This document shows, piece by piece, positions 24,821 to 35,480 of a stretch of DNA of 64,000 bases. Positions within the stretch are counted from its first letter, which is position 1; every line of letters begins with the position of its first letter. The notes beneath the pieces were generated by a model, which saw only the letters and a list, made by a program, of their open reading frames with translations, was not told where the DNA came from and did no database searches. Source of the stretch: Clitopilus passeckerianus (Eukaryota > Basidiomycota > Agaricomycetes > Agaricales > Entolomataceae); assembly GCA_944990035.1 (NCBI GenBank), contig CALYLX010000082.1, positions 620,001 through 684,000 of the forward strand. The letters run 5' to 3'. The position numbers and the translations under genes were made by a program.

Positions 24821-25202
24821 TTTGCTGTGCTGTAGAGGTGTGGATGTCTCCCCATATATTGGTTGTACCTTCCAGGCTGTGTTGCTCGATGCGCGCTAAA
24901 GCCTGTTGTATACTTTACGGAATCGTTGTAGGCGCGTACCCAGTCGTGTCGACAGGTGTAATGATACTATTCTTTACAGAAGATCGAAAGAACAATGCAA
25001 TGTGGTCGCCATCTTTTTGTTCCGCTTTCACTGTAGGAATGCAAGAATTGCTGAAGAAGTTGCCAACATTTCCAAAAGAATAGACCGGGCTGTGCTGATC
25101 TCTACAGGATCGACGATAGAGGTGCCTTTTTCTCCAAAAGCGGAGTTTGAACTTTTATGGCCTCTTCATTCTTGAAAGACTCAAATATGGACACTCCTGC
25201 CG
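24821..25202. other. Intergenic between TOA2 and F-box gene
   Basis: About 380 bases with short frames (24838-25083) that show no domain. It presumably holds the TOA2 3' end and the F-box promoter. Confidence 0.45.
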
Positions 25203-27332
25203 TTGTTGTACCCGTATTCCTTCACGATGTTCCCCCCATTACCTGAATTACCAATGACCGCCTCTCTGGATGATGCCAGAAGATTATTACAGACAGCTTC
25301 CCTGGAGGCAGATGAACTCTCAGCGAAGATTGATGCAGCCGAACTTGCACTAGCCAAGGTCATTCAGGAATCACAATCCACAATCAACAGGATGCGCCTG
25401 GAACGTTCTGAACTCGAACGAAAAATATACTGGAGCAAGGGGTATCTTAGCCCTATACGTCGTCTGCCTGCAGAGATACTACGCGAGATCTTTATTTGCT
25501 GTTGGGAGGATCATCCGTGCTGTGCATGGGTGCTTGCCGCTGTCTGCACCTCTTGGCGAAGAATCGCGTTGAGAGCACCCATATTATGGTCGAAGGTACG
25601 TGTCATTATGACTCCTGGTGCTACATCTCCAAACGCCACCAAATGCGACAACAACATACGCTTTCAGCCACCTGCGCAGTTTGGTATTTCCGGCGCTGTC
25701 TGAATACAACTATCTCCCTATAGCAATTCAATTTCCAGCGTCTTGTTCTTGCGCTCGGCCCCATCCACAGTGTATCTGTTGCCCCGTCATTTCACTGACA
25801 TGCTGCCCTAGATCCGAATTGTCACCACCCAGCACACATCTGCCGATACGATTCGCCTTTGGCTAGAACGGTCAGGTGACAAAATTCCTCTCGATATCGA
25901 GATTTTCCTCCGCGTCACGGGTTCAGACGACCTCAGAGGGCGTAGTCGACTGGATATCAGCCCCCCTTCGAGCCCTGTGCCATGGGGATTCGCACCGCCG
26001 CCGCCGAGTAGCGCAATAGTTTCGCACTATATGCTTCCCCCGTCTCCAATACCACTCCCTAGCATGGCATCTCCGCTCTCCCCTCTGGCTCTCGCCCCAT
26101 CCTCCGCCCCTCACGACTCATGGTCGCACTCCTCTACGAGTGACCCACGACGCTGTTCGGTTTCAGCATCGCGATCGGTCAATTCCTGGGGTCACATTGC
26201 CATCTATTACCTGGTGGAACAGATGCACAGATGGAAAAGGTTCATCTTCCGTTTTGACCGGCAATTCACCTCTGTGACTGCTCTTAAATCAATCGCTGGT
26301 AAGTGTACACTCTGGCTGCCCTCAATCCAATCTCAAGATTCTCACACACAACCTTACTTGACAGGTGACGCTCCTCTCCTCGAGGAATTCGAGATCTCGT
26401 GCGCTGAGATGGGATATTACCCTGGCCCAGAGTGGCAATGGCTGCCGAATGCCTCTCCCACCGATACGCCTTCCCTTCCCAAACTTCGTGCCCTGACACT
26501 TCAGCATGCTCCGTTCAAATGGTCCTCTCCCATTTTCCGGACGAATCTTCATACTTTGAACCTCCGTTCGCTTCCTGGCACGAGCCTGCCTCTGGATCGG
26601 GTGATGCATATCATCACAAACAATCCGGCATTGGAAGACGTTACGTTAAATCTGGCGGCAACCTCCTCGCCAGTGTTACCGTTGGCAGCGACAACCCTGA
26701 CGAACGTGAGGAGGTTCCACATCGGTGGACATCCCACCCTGGGCAGTCTTCTCGACTTCCTTATCCTACCAAAGCTGGAAGACTTTGGCATCGATATCGA
26801 TGTCAGAGAACAGGACACCGTTATCTCGAGCCTCTTAACGAGATCCGGAAAACCACCGCTGGAGCACCTCAATATTGCATATGCTGACGATAACCACGTG
26901 AAGTCTGTACGGCACATATATTACGGGTCCACGGTCACGATCTCGTGGCAGGCGCTTCTCAACGACCTTTCTCATCTCAAAAGCCTTTGCGTCGGCAGCA
27001 TGCTACTTGAACCCCTTATGACGGCTTTGGACCTCCCCGACGAGGACAGCCAGTCGGATACTTGGCTATGCCCAAAGCTCGAATACCTGGCCATGAGGGA
27101 TTGCCGATGCCCAGGTGTCGAAGGTGACGGTGTTGGAAGGATCATACAAATGGTTGAGGCGAGGAACCCAGGTGCTGGCGGTGGGTCTGCCACCAGTGTG
27201 GGTGGCGTCACCCCAGTGAAATTGAAGAGTCTCGAGCTCCACAACTGCGCCAGCTTGGGACAGGATATTGTGGAGTGGCTGAAGAGGAGATTGGATGAGC
27301 TTGTATGGAACGATAACGAGTATGAGAGATAA
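25203..27332 (+). CDS. F-box domain protein (agaricomycete type)
   Basis: The first exon opens at 25203 or at the internal Met codons at 25227 or 25254. It holds a coiled coil (residues about 25-70, ELSAKIDAAELALAKVIQES) followed by the F-box core LSPIRRLPAEILREIFICCW and CTSWRRIALRAPILWSK, the usual layout in mushroom F-box families. It ends at a GT at 25596. The second large exon begins near 25812 (IRIVTTQHTSADTIRLWLER) and runs to TAA at 27330-27332, with leucine-rich segments (LPKLRALTLQH, LHTLNLRSLPG, LKSLCVGSMLLEPL, LKSLELHNCASLGQDI). A further small exon may lie in 25596-25811. A 66-base GT..AG segment after ALKSIAG (about 26299-26364) is a multiple of three without a stop. Probable SCF substrate receptor; the substrate is unknown. 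Confidence 0.82.
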
Positions 27333-28282
27333 GCCAGGATAAGTCTATCGTGGTCCAGTAACATAAATTATATCGCATGTAGCCTAGGTCTAATTACGCC
27401 ATAACAAAACATTTACTCGCCCTGCCTCAGCTTCCGGACATTGCTCCCCACGAAGATCCGGGAAAACAAAAGACGGCTCAGGCTGCTTTGTTTATTGCCG
27501 TTTCGGTAAGAATTGGCGCGGCCGACACATCAAAACGCGCCATGGCTGAGCAAAAACGAGAAGCTCGAGATCTCGACGAATACGTATCTGTTTGCCTTAA
27601 TCCTTGATGTGTTGGACTTGCGAAATAGTTCGCTAGACGGCCCCATGGTTTTAGTACCGAAAAGTTTAGTTTTTATTTTCGCTGTTTCTACATGTGCGGC
27701 CAGACCAGAATGCTCATAAGTAGAGAAATATTGGGTATGGCGGCTTGGGATAGGAGATCCTAGTAGCCAGACAGTCTATCTAGACGGTCTCATGCGACAT
27801 AGGCTGACAGAGGGGTGGCAGTACGGGCAAAAGGGAAGGTCATGACTTTGGCGTGTGACAACAGATTAGTCCTCTCCAAGTCCTCTCCTTGTACATCAGC
27901 TACCGCCATGACTCGAGGCAAATGACTTCCCAGTGACTCTAAAAAGCCTCCGGTGTATATGCAACGCTTCCGGACCGTGCATAAGGTGGTGGAGATTACC
28001 GATTACGGACAAATGACCGTGCGGGGTGTGATATCAGAATGTCACGGGGCTAGAGGGCATAGCTTAGCAAAATGACACAATGTGGGTCAAAGAAGCGTAG
28101 TTTGAAGAACATGATGCTCGGGCATGCCTATCCTTATAGCTCAGAATGATGCATTTCACAGTTATTAGTTTCCCATTGGCCAAATCCATAATACACCTGA
28201 CCAACTTTCTCCTGACTTCCCACCAATACTTGTCGCAATAAACGAAGCAGATGCAATTCATTGCGTACGATGTGTTACACCG
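27333..28282. other. Convergent intergenic region
   Basis: About 950 bases between the 3' ends of the F-box gene and the minus-strand deaminase gene. It contains only short unsupported frames (27513-27719 plus, 28064-28261 minus). I see no repeat or RNA gene. Confidence 0.45.
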
Positions 28283-29875
28283 CTACAGCTCTCTGAAAGG
28301 TCTCGGTAGGTTGACTACGGTCCGGGAAAAGGCGTCCTGCCAGTCTTCGTCATCTATTGGATCGTGTTGGGTCTCTTCGGATGGCGTCCGTGTCTGATGA
28401 GGGAAACGGAAGCATAGCGTCTCGGTGAGACGAAACCGGATCCCTTCAAGTATAGCTCCACCTACAGCGCTTCTCCTATCAGGGCCCCCGATCGATGGCA
28501 AGGCTGGAAGAGCCCAACTAGAATCCGGCACGCCTCTGTATGCGCTAGTACACCACGCTGTCCTAAATTCGAAGTTGTACGCCTCAATCCAGAGCGAACA
28601 ACATAAACAGCTCTTTGTGCTACATCCCATCGGCCTCAGCGGTGGCTTGAAAGTTGCCGACGTTGGGTTGACCCATGACATGTCTTCTTCTCTAGAGAGG
28701 TCTTTCTCTCCGAGGGAGAGGATCATACGTACTTCGGGATGTACATATGTTCGCACGGATCCTCCCCATTGGGTACCGAAGTTAGGAATGGTTCCCCAAA
28801 GTTCGTCCAAGGTTTGCGAGCTGGGAGGGTTTTCGATTGTGCGTTCTAGAACGTCGATGGATTCAGGGAGCGATATTTGACCCTCTCCGGAATCACGAAG
28901 CTTGTCACTAACCCAACGGAAGGGTACTTGCCCATCGGGGAACCAACGCTTGACTCGACGGATAAGGCTCTTCATGCCGCTAAAATATTTGCAAATCGAG
29001 ACTAGACAACTCGAGAGGTCTCCAACTCTCTTTCGCAGGTTGACTTCCACAAAACGGGAGGTTCCAATATTTAGGATATATGAATTGAGAAGTGACTCCG
29101 CTGCGGCCATGAGTTTTGAATATTGTTGCAGAGCAACGTCGACGTCGCAAGGATCAAGCGGAACAGAAGCTTCGATGCAACCGTCCACAAGACGGTGAAC
29201 AGTTTCTCCGAATGAATCTTCCTCCCCCTCGGCAGCAAAAGCCTGTGAGAGTTCTCCTTTCAACGCTTCTGACCCTGGGCGGGTATATTCGGACAACACG
29301 AATTGGAGGTCTGTTAGGGGTTTCGAGTCGGACCGGATTTGGACAGTATTCTTGAAATCGGTGAGGGATTGACGTAGGTAGGTGATAAATGAATTGATAT
29401 TGGTCAGGCGATTCGAATGAAGATATGGGAACATATCAATGGGGGTTTTGGTTTTCGGATCGGCGAGGAGGTCGAAAAACTGATGCGCCACTGCGTCGTC
29501 TTCGAGAGTAGGGACACCTGCCTTTGCTAGAATAAGACATAGATTTCCTTTCTTTTCTAATACGACCGAAGTTGCGTCTCCAGGAAGACCTGAGGTCAGC
29601 ATGAGAGCGACGGTGTCTAGGATGCCGAGTTCTGCGGTGGTTCTCTTTTCTGAATCGCGGAGGCAGCTTCTGTGAGCAATGGTATGACCTTGATACAAGG
29701 GGATCCAATTGTCGCAATAATCAAGTTGATGCAGAAGCTCTAGTTGCTCTGAGAGCTTCAATTGGGGTTCAAGAGTCCAGGGGACGGCATTAGTGTGATA
29801 GTGACTAGATATCCAAAGTGTCTGAAACTTGAAAGTCATCAACAAAGCTGTGTACTGAGTTCCAATATCCTTCAA
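28283..29875 (-). CDS. OTT_1508-like deaminase family protein, diverged active site
   Basis: One long frame of 530 codons, starting at M 29875 or in an upstream exon. The C-terminal third carries both elements of the zinc-dependent deaminase fold in the order expected for the fungal OTT_1508-like family: an H-x-E motif (YVHPEVRMIL, residues about 379-381) and a C-x-x-C motif (KSCLCCSLWIEAYN, about 423-426), followed by the terminal W-x-L-P box (SSWALP). The usual H-A-E is H-P-E here, and the S-H-G-K box before W-x-L-P is replaced by YRGVPD. The N-terminal 350 residues are helical, with VALMLTSGLPGDATSV shared with the paralogue at 33255. The family is assigned to the nucleotide/nucleic-acid deaminase superfamily; substrates of the fungal proteins are not known to me. 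Zinc ligands are kept, so activity is possible. Confidence 0.7.
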   Translation of the reverse strand: MKDIGTQYTALLMTFKFQTLWISSHYHTNAVPWTLEPQLKLSEQLELLHQLDYCDNWIPLYQGHTIAHRSCLRDSEKRTTAELGILDTVALMLTSGLPGDATSVVLEKKGNLCLILAKAGVPTLEDDAVAHQFFDLLADPKTKTPIDMFPYLHSNRLTNINSFITYLRQSLTDFKNTVQIRSDSKPLTDLQFVLSEYTRPGSEALKGELSQAFAAEGEEDSFGETVHRLVDGCIEASVPLDPCDVDVALQQYSKLMAAAESLLNSYILNIGTSRFVEVNLRKRVGDLSSCLVSICKYFSGMKSLIRRVKRWFPDGQVPFRWVSDKLRDSGEGQISLPESIDVLERTIENPPSSQTLDELWGTIPNFGTQWGGSVRTYVHPEVRMILSLGEKDLSREEDMSWVNPTSATFKPPLRPMGCSTKSCLCCSLWIEAYNFEFRTAWCTSAYRGVPDSSWALPALPSIGGPDRRSAVGGAILEGIRFRLTETLCFRFPHQTRTPSEETQHDPIDDEDWQDAFSRTVVNLPRPFREL

Positions 29876-30732
29876 GAACTGCCGTCACGCAAGTTATCTG
29901 AAGCCATCGTCGTGAAAGCATGCCCCATGGCAAGTTAAAGTCAACAGTTTCAAGTTCAAAGCGTGCTTTTAGGTATAAAAATAAACTTATGACTTCTCGG
30001 ACACTTAACAGCAGTACTTATCAGAACAACAAGGAAGTTCGGACCACCTGCAAGTTTGGGAACGTGGTGCGTTGCAAAAGGTTGCCCGTGGCACAAGAAC
30101 GCATTTATACCCAGATAAAAATGTGGGGAGTGGCTACCATCATGTAGGAATAAACGCCAGAAGCTCGCCAATCAGTCGTCTGTGGTTATTTTATGTGCTC
30201 TGATCTGCAGTAGTCAACCACCACCATCTAGATATTCTTGACTATTGAGCATTTCAATGTCAAGGTAGCGGGCCTTGCCGCTTGTCGGCCTTCCTGGTTC
30301 ATCTGAAATACTGCCATTCGGACCCTAGTGTTGCAACTTCAGCGATTGAGGCCCGTGGAGAGCCCCGGAATGCCTTCGGATGCCTCACGGTACTGCATAT
30401 CAGCTGTATCTATATTATTTGAGGCCTCTTCGCTAATAGAATGCAGTCTTCAAGTTGCCGTCAGCAAATGGACCAGTTTTGCAACTGTATGTGTCATAAT
30501 CGGGCGTGGGACGAAGCCCACTCTTATTTATTGAGTTGATGCTCTGGGATGCTCTGAAAGGCATTAAGAACTCGTCCCAAGATGCCGGCGAGCTTTCGTT
30601 AGGCTAGAGTTCCAAAGCAGCGTGATTTTCTTGTGATCAGGAGTAGCCAAAACCGCCTTAGTTACAACCTGACGGATTTGGAAATATCACTCAGGGTCCG
30701 AATAGTAGTCGCCAATGGGCTACATACTTTTT

Positions 30733-30814
30733 ACGTTCCCGCTGGAACGTGTGCGTTCCCATACGTTCCCTTACGTTACCGTTCCAGTGGAACGTATGCG
30801 TTACATGCGTTACC
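30733..30814. repeat. Cluster 1 of GGAACG/CGTTCC motifs
   Basis: In about 80 bases the hexamer core occurs in both orientations: four CGTTCC and two GGAACG, with near-copies CGTTAC. Spacing is 7-15 bases and irregular. Most copies read as part of an 'ACGTTCC' or 'GGAACGT' heptamer. This is not a simple microsatellite, as the bases between cores vary. Confidence 0.75.
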
Positions 30815-31378
30815 TGCGAAGGCTAAAATTGGCATCTGATAGCGTTGAATATCATACATATGTGTTATAAACTACCCTCTCCTGACCTATACGTGCTTTG
30901 GTTTGTTCTAGAAGTGGTTTTGGACCTGAACGACGCCAACCTTGGTCAAGCTTATCCTTGAGATTTGGTCGGAGTTCGAATTTGATTGATGGCGATACCA
31001 AAGGCTCTGAACAATGAGGAATTGGCGTGTGGAGGCCAGTGCGTCTGTCATTAAGCCTTTAAACTAATTCTGTATATACCAGAGAGAATATATGGCAATA
31101 CTACTGTAAAATTGCAACCGTATATACTTTTATGCTATTGCAAACGTCAGTGCAGTTCACCTGACAGTCAAAGGTGTCAGCACTAGAGTATCATGCCTGG
31201 TAAGAATTATTTTGAGAGTTATAAGCCTTGTAATATAGTTTAAGCTGTTATAAAAGGTAAATCATACGGTGAATAGTATATAGTAAAACAAATGAAGTCA
31301 ATACACGCTCGACTATCGAGCCTCAGGAATCCGACGCCAAGTCATTTGAAGCTCCGATTGATGAAGAATCCCACGACT

Positions 31379-31525
31379 GGAACGTGTACGGAATGTAAGG
31401 AACGCAAGGCCGGAACGCATACGTTCCACTCTGGAACGTGTGGAACGTGAGTGTAAAAATTGCAACGTAAGTGGAACGCAAGGCGTAACGTGAGTGAGAA
31501 ATGGAACGCAAGTTGGTAACGCAAC
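31379..31525. repeat. Cluster 2 of GGAACG motifs
   Basis: About 147 bases with at least seven GGAACG cores and several near-copies (GTAACG, GCAACG, GGAATG), almost all in the forward orientation, with one inverted CGTTCC. It lies 0.6 kb from cluster 1 and 0.5 kb from cluster 3. Confidence 0.75.
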
Positions 31526-31980
31526 CGTCCCCAATCAAAATCCAAAGCCCACAACCTGCTGATGCAAGGCTTCTTACTCAAAGCGATCGCCATGAAAATA
31601 TTACTATAAGCCCACTTTTTACCTTTTCTCCCATCTCAAAACTCCCCAAGGCGTACATTCTGGTCATTATCTTGCCATGTCAATCCTAAAAGTAATTTCG
31701 ACTCATTTGAAAGCTCAATGAGAGCTCTGTACATTCTGTGCTTAACTGTGTATCCTAGGGGGCTTTGCAACGCGTCTACTGCGTATTTATCAGGGATCCC
31801 GCCCCCGGACGTTCTATGTGGAGTTGCCGATCAAGGAGGTGACCTCCAGCGTCAAAAATAAGCCAAAGGCTCGCCGGGTTCGAAAACGGAAGCAAAAGGC
31901 TAGAATTACTGGCGATCTGTACATAGTCTCCACTAAATGGCATTCAAATACAGCAGAAATATATCTACAATCAAGTGTTT

Positions 31981-32075
31981 GGAACGCACGTGGAACGTAC
32001 TTCAGGAACGTATCAATGGAACGGGAACGTAGATCCGGAACGTGTAACGTGAGCCGGAACGTAAAAAGCTGGAAC
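31981..32075. repeat. Cluster 3 of GGAACG motifs
   Basis: About 95 bases with seven GGAACG cores plus GTAACG and GGAACC variants, all in the forward orientation, separated by 3-10 variable bases. Confidence 0.75.
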
Positions 32076-33254
32076 CCCGTCGCCAATCCATTAGCAAGCT
32101 GTGCACTGAGTTCGAATATCTCGGCATTTCGTGGTCCATTGCGGATTCAGTGAGATCTCTTGCAAGACCTCCGAGTTCGAGATAAATACTCTGACTCCTT
32201 GAAGAGGAAAGGGGAAGAGCTGCAGTTTTGCCCATAATCAACGCCCTTTTATTTTATTGGATGCCAGATATTTAGCTCAATTAAGTCACCATGCAGACTT
32301 GAGCAACGTATCACGTTAGAAAGGTTGTGCAATCGATTCAGTCAGGAGCCACGACATCCTCTAATTCATGAAAAGCAAATGTAGTGTCAAAATGGAGATG
32401 GACAGGCATCCGAATATTGTTTGTGAGTGAATATTCCTCGAAGAGGCTCATACCATTGTTGTCCTCTTAGTAAATCAGTTTAGAGATCATGGCACATGTT
32501 CGTAATCTAGTACATCATAGGAGAAGCTCCGAGAAAGTAGCAGCCGAAGCATTAAGGAGAGGGCCGTAAACCTTTGTTAGTATCTAACTATCCGAGAGTT
32601 GTACATCACAGATTTTGGTGGTTTGCTGATGCGCTGCTCTGGCCTGGGACAAGCTGAAACAGTGGCATATGAAGAGGATTGCGATGTTGTGAACTGAGAG
32701 TTATAAAACCGAGGGGGTAAATATGCATATAATACATATACAGCCTCTTCTCATGGCTGAGACCCGGTGTGACCTTACTGAACCGCCTTTGGTTGATATT
32801 TCGCCAGGCTCTCAAAAAAATCGATATTAACTTGAACCTTCCTTAGAATACAGTTAGGAAATGAACTGAATGAATTGGCAGAAATGTAGGTTACAAATTT
32901 CATAGCATTCAATGAGCTCCGTAGAATATTCGACATTGCAAACAGTACTAAGTAGAGCATTTGTGCAACTACCGAAAGCCATTTTCTTCAATTTGATTGA
33001 AGCAAGCTGGCCCAAATGCTGCTCGCTTGTCGGGCTACTTTGGACTTAGTACGAGCCGCTGGGGTACCCATGACATGTGTCCCACTGCTTAAGTGTGGCA
33101 TCTCGATTTCAACCGGTGGGACTGATTACAACGCGCTTCCTTTAGAACTAGCCTGCTAGTATGACAGCTGGCCAGTCTGAATACCAATTGAAATCAACCC
33201 TCGATCTTATTTGGTGAGTAAGGCCTCAATAAACTCCTTTCTCTACCGACTCTG

Positions 33255-34706
33255 ATGCATCCAGACCAGAGAAAACTCTGCGAGCGTCTATACCTCTTGA
33301 AAAAGCTGGAATATTGTGGCGTAGACCCTATTCACCCCGTCGATAATGCGAGTGAGATTGTCAGCAACAGGGCGAACAGACTACCTTCTACAAATCTCAA
33401 AATCCATCTCCTCAACCTTGTTGCGCTCTTGCTCACCTCAGGAAAGGGGGGTGATGTGACCGCCGTTGGGTTCTGTAACGACTCGGGCGACGCCGATGCC
33501 ACCATCGACTTGTCAATGGTGGCTGCCAAGAACACGACCCCGTCCATAGAGCAACAAAACCATGCAAAGGAGCTAATGTCATTCCTCAAGGAGGACAATC
33601 TTTTGGAAGACAAAATCATTCGACGGGTATATTCTACATGCAAAGAGAATATCGCGAAACGGGTCAAACGGGTGGAGAAGTCCTTGGGCTTACTTTGGAC
33701 CACAGGAGGGGCAGGTCATACGGGCACGATTGACCGTGCGACCGCGATCCTGCAGCTCGTCGAGGCCGAAGGATCACAGCCCAGTAGTAATCCTGCGGCC
33801 TTCCAGAACGAGCTGCGCGGCTGCGCTAATAGCTGTCATGCCTACCGAGCGCTCTGTGATAACCACGACGAAGCTGGGGCATTGGATGCTTTCCTGAGGG
33901 AAATATTGCCCAAAGTAAGGTTACTATCATCGAACCCACTCAAGACAAAGCTACAGCGCCTTGCTGCGGTGACGGAGGATCTCCCGGATCTTGACCGTGG
34001 ACGCATTTTCAAGCTTAGGCGCCATTTGAACAAATGCCTTCAGTATCACAGTGGGGCCAAGACCTTCTTGATTTTTAATCTAGCGGAGAGGGCCACACTC
34101 TCGATAACCTGGATAACCTGTTTTACCCCCCAGGCGGGCGACGATCAGTTGACCCTGACCAAACCTTGCAGCCGAGTAGCAGAAGATGCGTTGGAAGAGC
34201 TCTCGGCCACGGGAAAATACTCGTTCAACACAGCGGACATACGCAGAGAGCTGCTAGCTCGGCTAGAAGAGGGCGACCGCGTGGTGAAGCTTCCTGTCCA
34301 TGCCGAGATACAGGTCGTGCTGGAGAGCCTGACTCAGAGAAGCGGAGCCTCGACACAAAACCAGCCGTCTGTCACCAGACGCAGGGAGTTTCCGGTTAGC
34401 CGTAGTAAGCGAAGCTGCCTCAGCTGTAACCTCTGGATCGGCGCTTTCAATATCTCCCATGACACGAATTGGCTCACGGCTGGTTCGCATGGAAAGCCTT
34501 ACCACCAATGGGCTTTGCCTACGTATGATCGGCGTGGGTTAATAGGGGAGGTGGTGATAGGGGGTATAACGGAAAGATTAGCAAAAAAGGTTGTTAGCGG
34601 GCCGGGAGTTGGCGAACAGCTCTCCGATGAGTATGCTTCCACTCCATCGGAAAATAGTCCACATATGACAGACAGAGAATTTGAAGGGGCATTGCGATCA
34701 AACTAG
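33255..34706 (+). CDS. OTT_1508-like deaminase family protein
   Basis: Single exon of 483 codons from ATG 33255 to TAG. An ATG further upstream (33161, MTAGQSEYQLKSTLDLIW) is followed by a GT..AG pair but does not join in frame, so 33255 is preferred. Residues 349-351 form the H-A-E motif (LPVHAEIQVVLESL) and 388-391 the C-x-x-C motif (SKRSCLSCNLWIGAFN). Residues 411-422 form the family's closing box SHGKPYHQWALP. Together they are the zinc-binding and C-terminal signatures of fungal OTT_1508-like deaminases, here in canonical form. The N-terminal part (LVALLLTSGKGGDVTAVGF) is shared with the minus-strand paralogue at 28283-29875. The predicted reaction is zinc-dependent deamination of a base or nucleotide; the substrate is unknown. 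No signal peptide is visible. Confidence 0.8.
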   Translation: MHPDQRKLCERLYLLKKLEYCGVDPIHPVDNASEIVSNRANRLPSTNLKIHLLNLVALLLTSGKGGDVTAVGFCNDSGDADATIDLSMVAAKNTTPSIEQQNHAKELMSFLKEDNLLEDKIIRRVYSTCKENIAKRVKRVEKSLGLLWTTGGAGHTGTIDRATAILQLVEAEGSQPSSNPAAFQNELRGCANSCHAYRALCDNHDEAGALDAFLREILPKVRLLSSNPLKTKLQRLAAVTEDLPDLDRGRIFKLRRHLNKCLQYHSGAKTFLIFNLAERATLSITWITCFTPQAGDDQLTLTKPCSRVAEDALEELSATGKYSFNTADIRRELLARLEEGDRVVKLPVHAEIQVVLESLTQRSGASTQNQPSVTRRREFPVSRSKRSCLSCNLWIGAFNISHDTNWLTAGSHGKPYHQWALPTYDRRGLIGEVVIGGITERLAKKVVSGPGVGEQLSDEYASTPSENSPHMTDREFEGALRSN

Positions 34707-35480
34707 AGTTTTCCAATTTATGCACGTTCAGATTCCGATACTTGTGGGAGTGGGCCAATGCTGCGGCATGGCTGGTTACGAGTCCGGAGTCTTTTCAGAG
34801 AAGAAAAGGACTGCGTAGCGAATACCTACTCGGTTATACCGAATGAATTTTAATCTCTGTAACTTCCGGGTGGACGGGTATTGGTGCTTAAATAGCAAAC
34901 AAATGCTACTAGTAGTAGAAATATCAACCAGGCCTGCAGTGCGCCTAACGTAATGTCAAAGGTAAGTACTCATCCAGTGCCACAATCCAAGCTCGCGTAT
35001 GCCAACGTACGATTAAAATTGCTGGGATAAAGCTCAAGGGAAGATGGGAGAGCAGAGAGAATAACGGGAACTTGAAGCCATGCCATTCAGCACCAACCGT
35101 CATCCATTAGGCTGACCGAAAGACCGTGACGCACCGAGATCAGCGGCAACCTTTGCCGAACGATAGGCGACGGGCGCACCATGTGTTTGTATACCATTTG
35201 TAGGCATATGACATCACTTTGACGACGGCAGTACATCGGCTTTAAACAGGATGACAACCGAACGAATGAGGGAGCGGAAACGTAAGTGATGAACTGATGC
35301 AGACGACCGCGTAGTAACCTCAAGGAAAAAGAACTCGCTGTCGTAACCTCCAGACTCGTAACAATACCAAATAAAGCCAAGCATTGTCGCTAGCGCACTG
35401 GCTTGCCCCTGGATCTTTAGAAACAAGCCATGATCCGAATACATGCCTCTTCTTCGAGCGGGAGGTTTTCCGTGCTACAT
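34707..35480. other. Convergent intergenic region, nothing recognised
   Basis: About 770 bases between the deaminase stop and the stop of the minus-strand transporter. Short frames on both strands (35087-35380, 35214-35444) carry no domain. Confidence 0.45.

Larger units (their letters stand above)
29876..33254. other. Gene-poor region between two deaminase genes, with GGAACG clusters
   Basis: About 3.4 kb without a convincing gene. It holds the promoters of both diverging deaminase genes and three clusters of the GGAACG/CGTTCC motif, listed separately. Open frames here such as 30633-30839, 31313-31534 and 31818-32153 owe their length to those repeats and have no domain. The stretch 32160-33150 shows nothing. 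Confidence 0.5.

Noticed and set aside
31313..31534. Short open frames over the GGAACG clusters as genes
   Set aside because: Frames in several registers on the same strand are open only because the repeat lacks stops; there is no start context, domain or intron pattern.
30733..32075. GGAACG clusters as a CRISPR-like array
   Set aside because: The repeat is only six to seven bases, spacing is irregular, both orientations occur, and the genome is eukaryotic.
33161..33254. Upstream exon for the 33255 deaminase (MTAGQSEYQLKSTLDLIW then GT..AG)
   Set aside because: Joining it at the visible acceptor gives a stop or the wrong frame.
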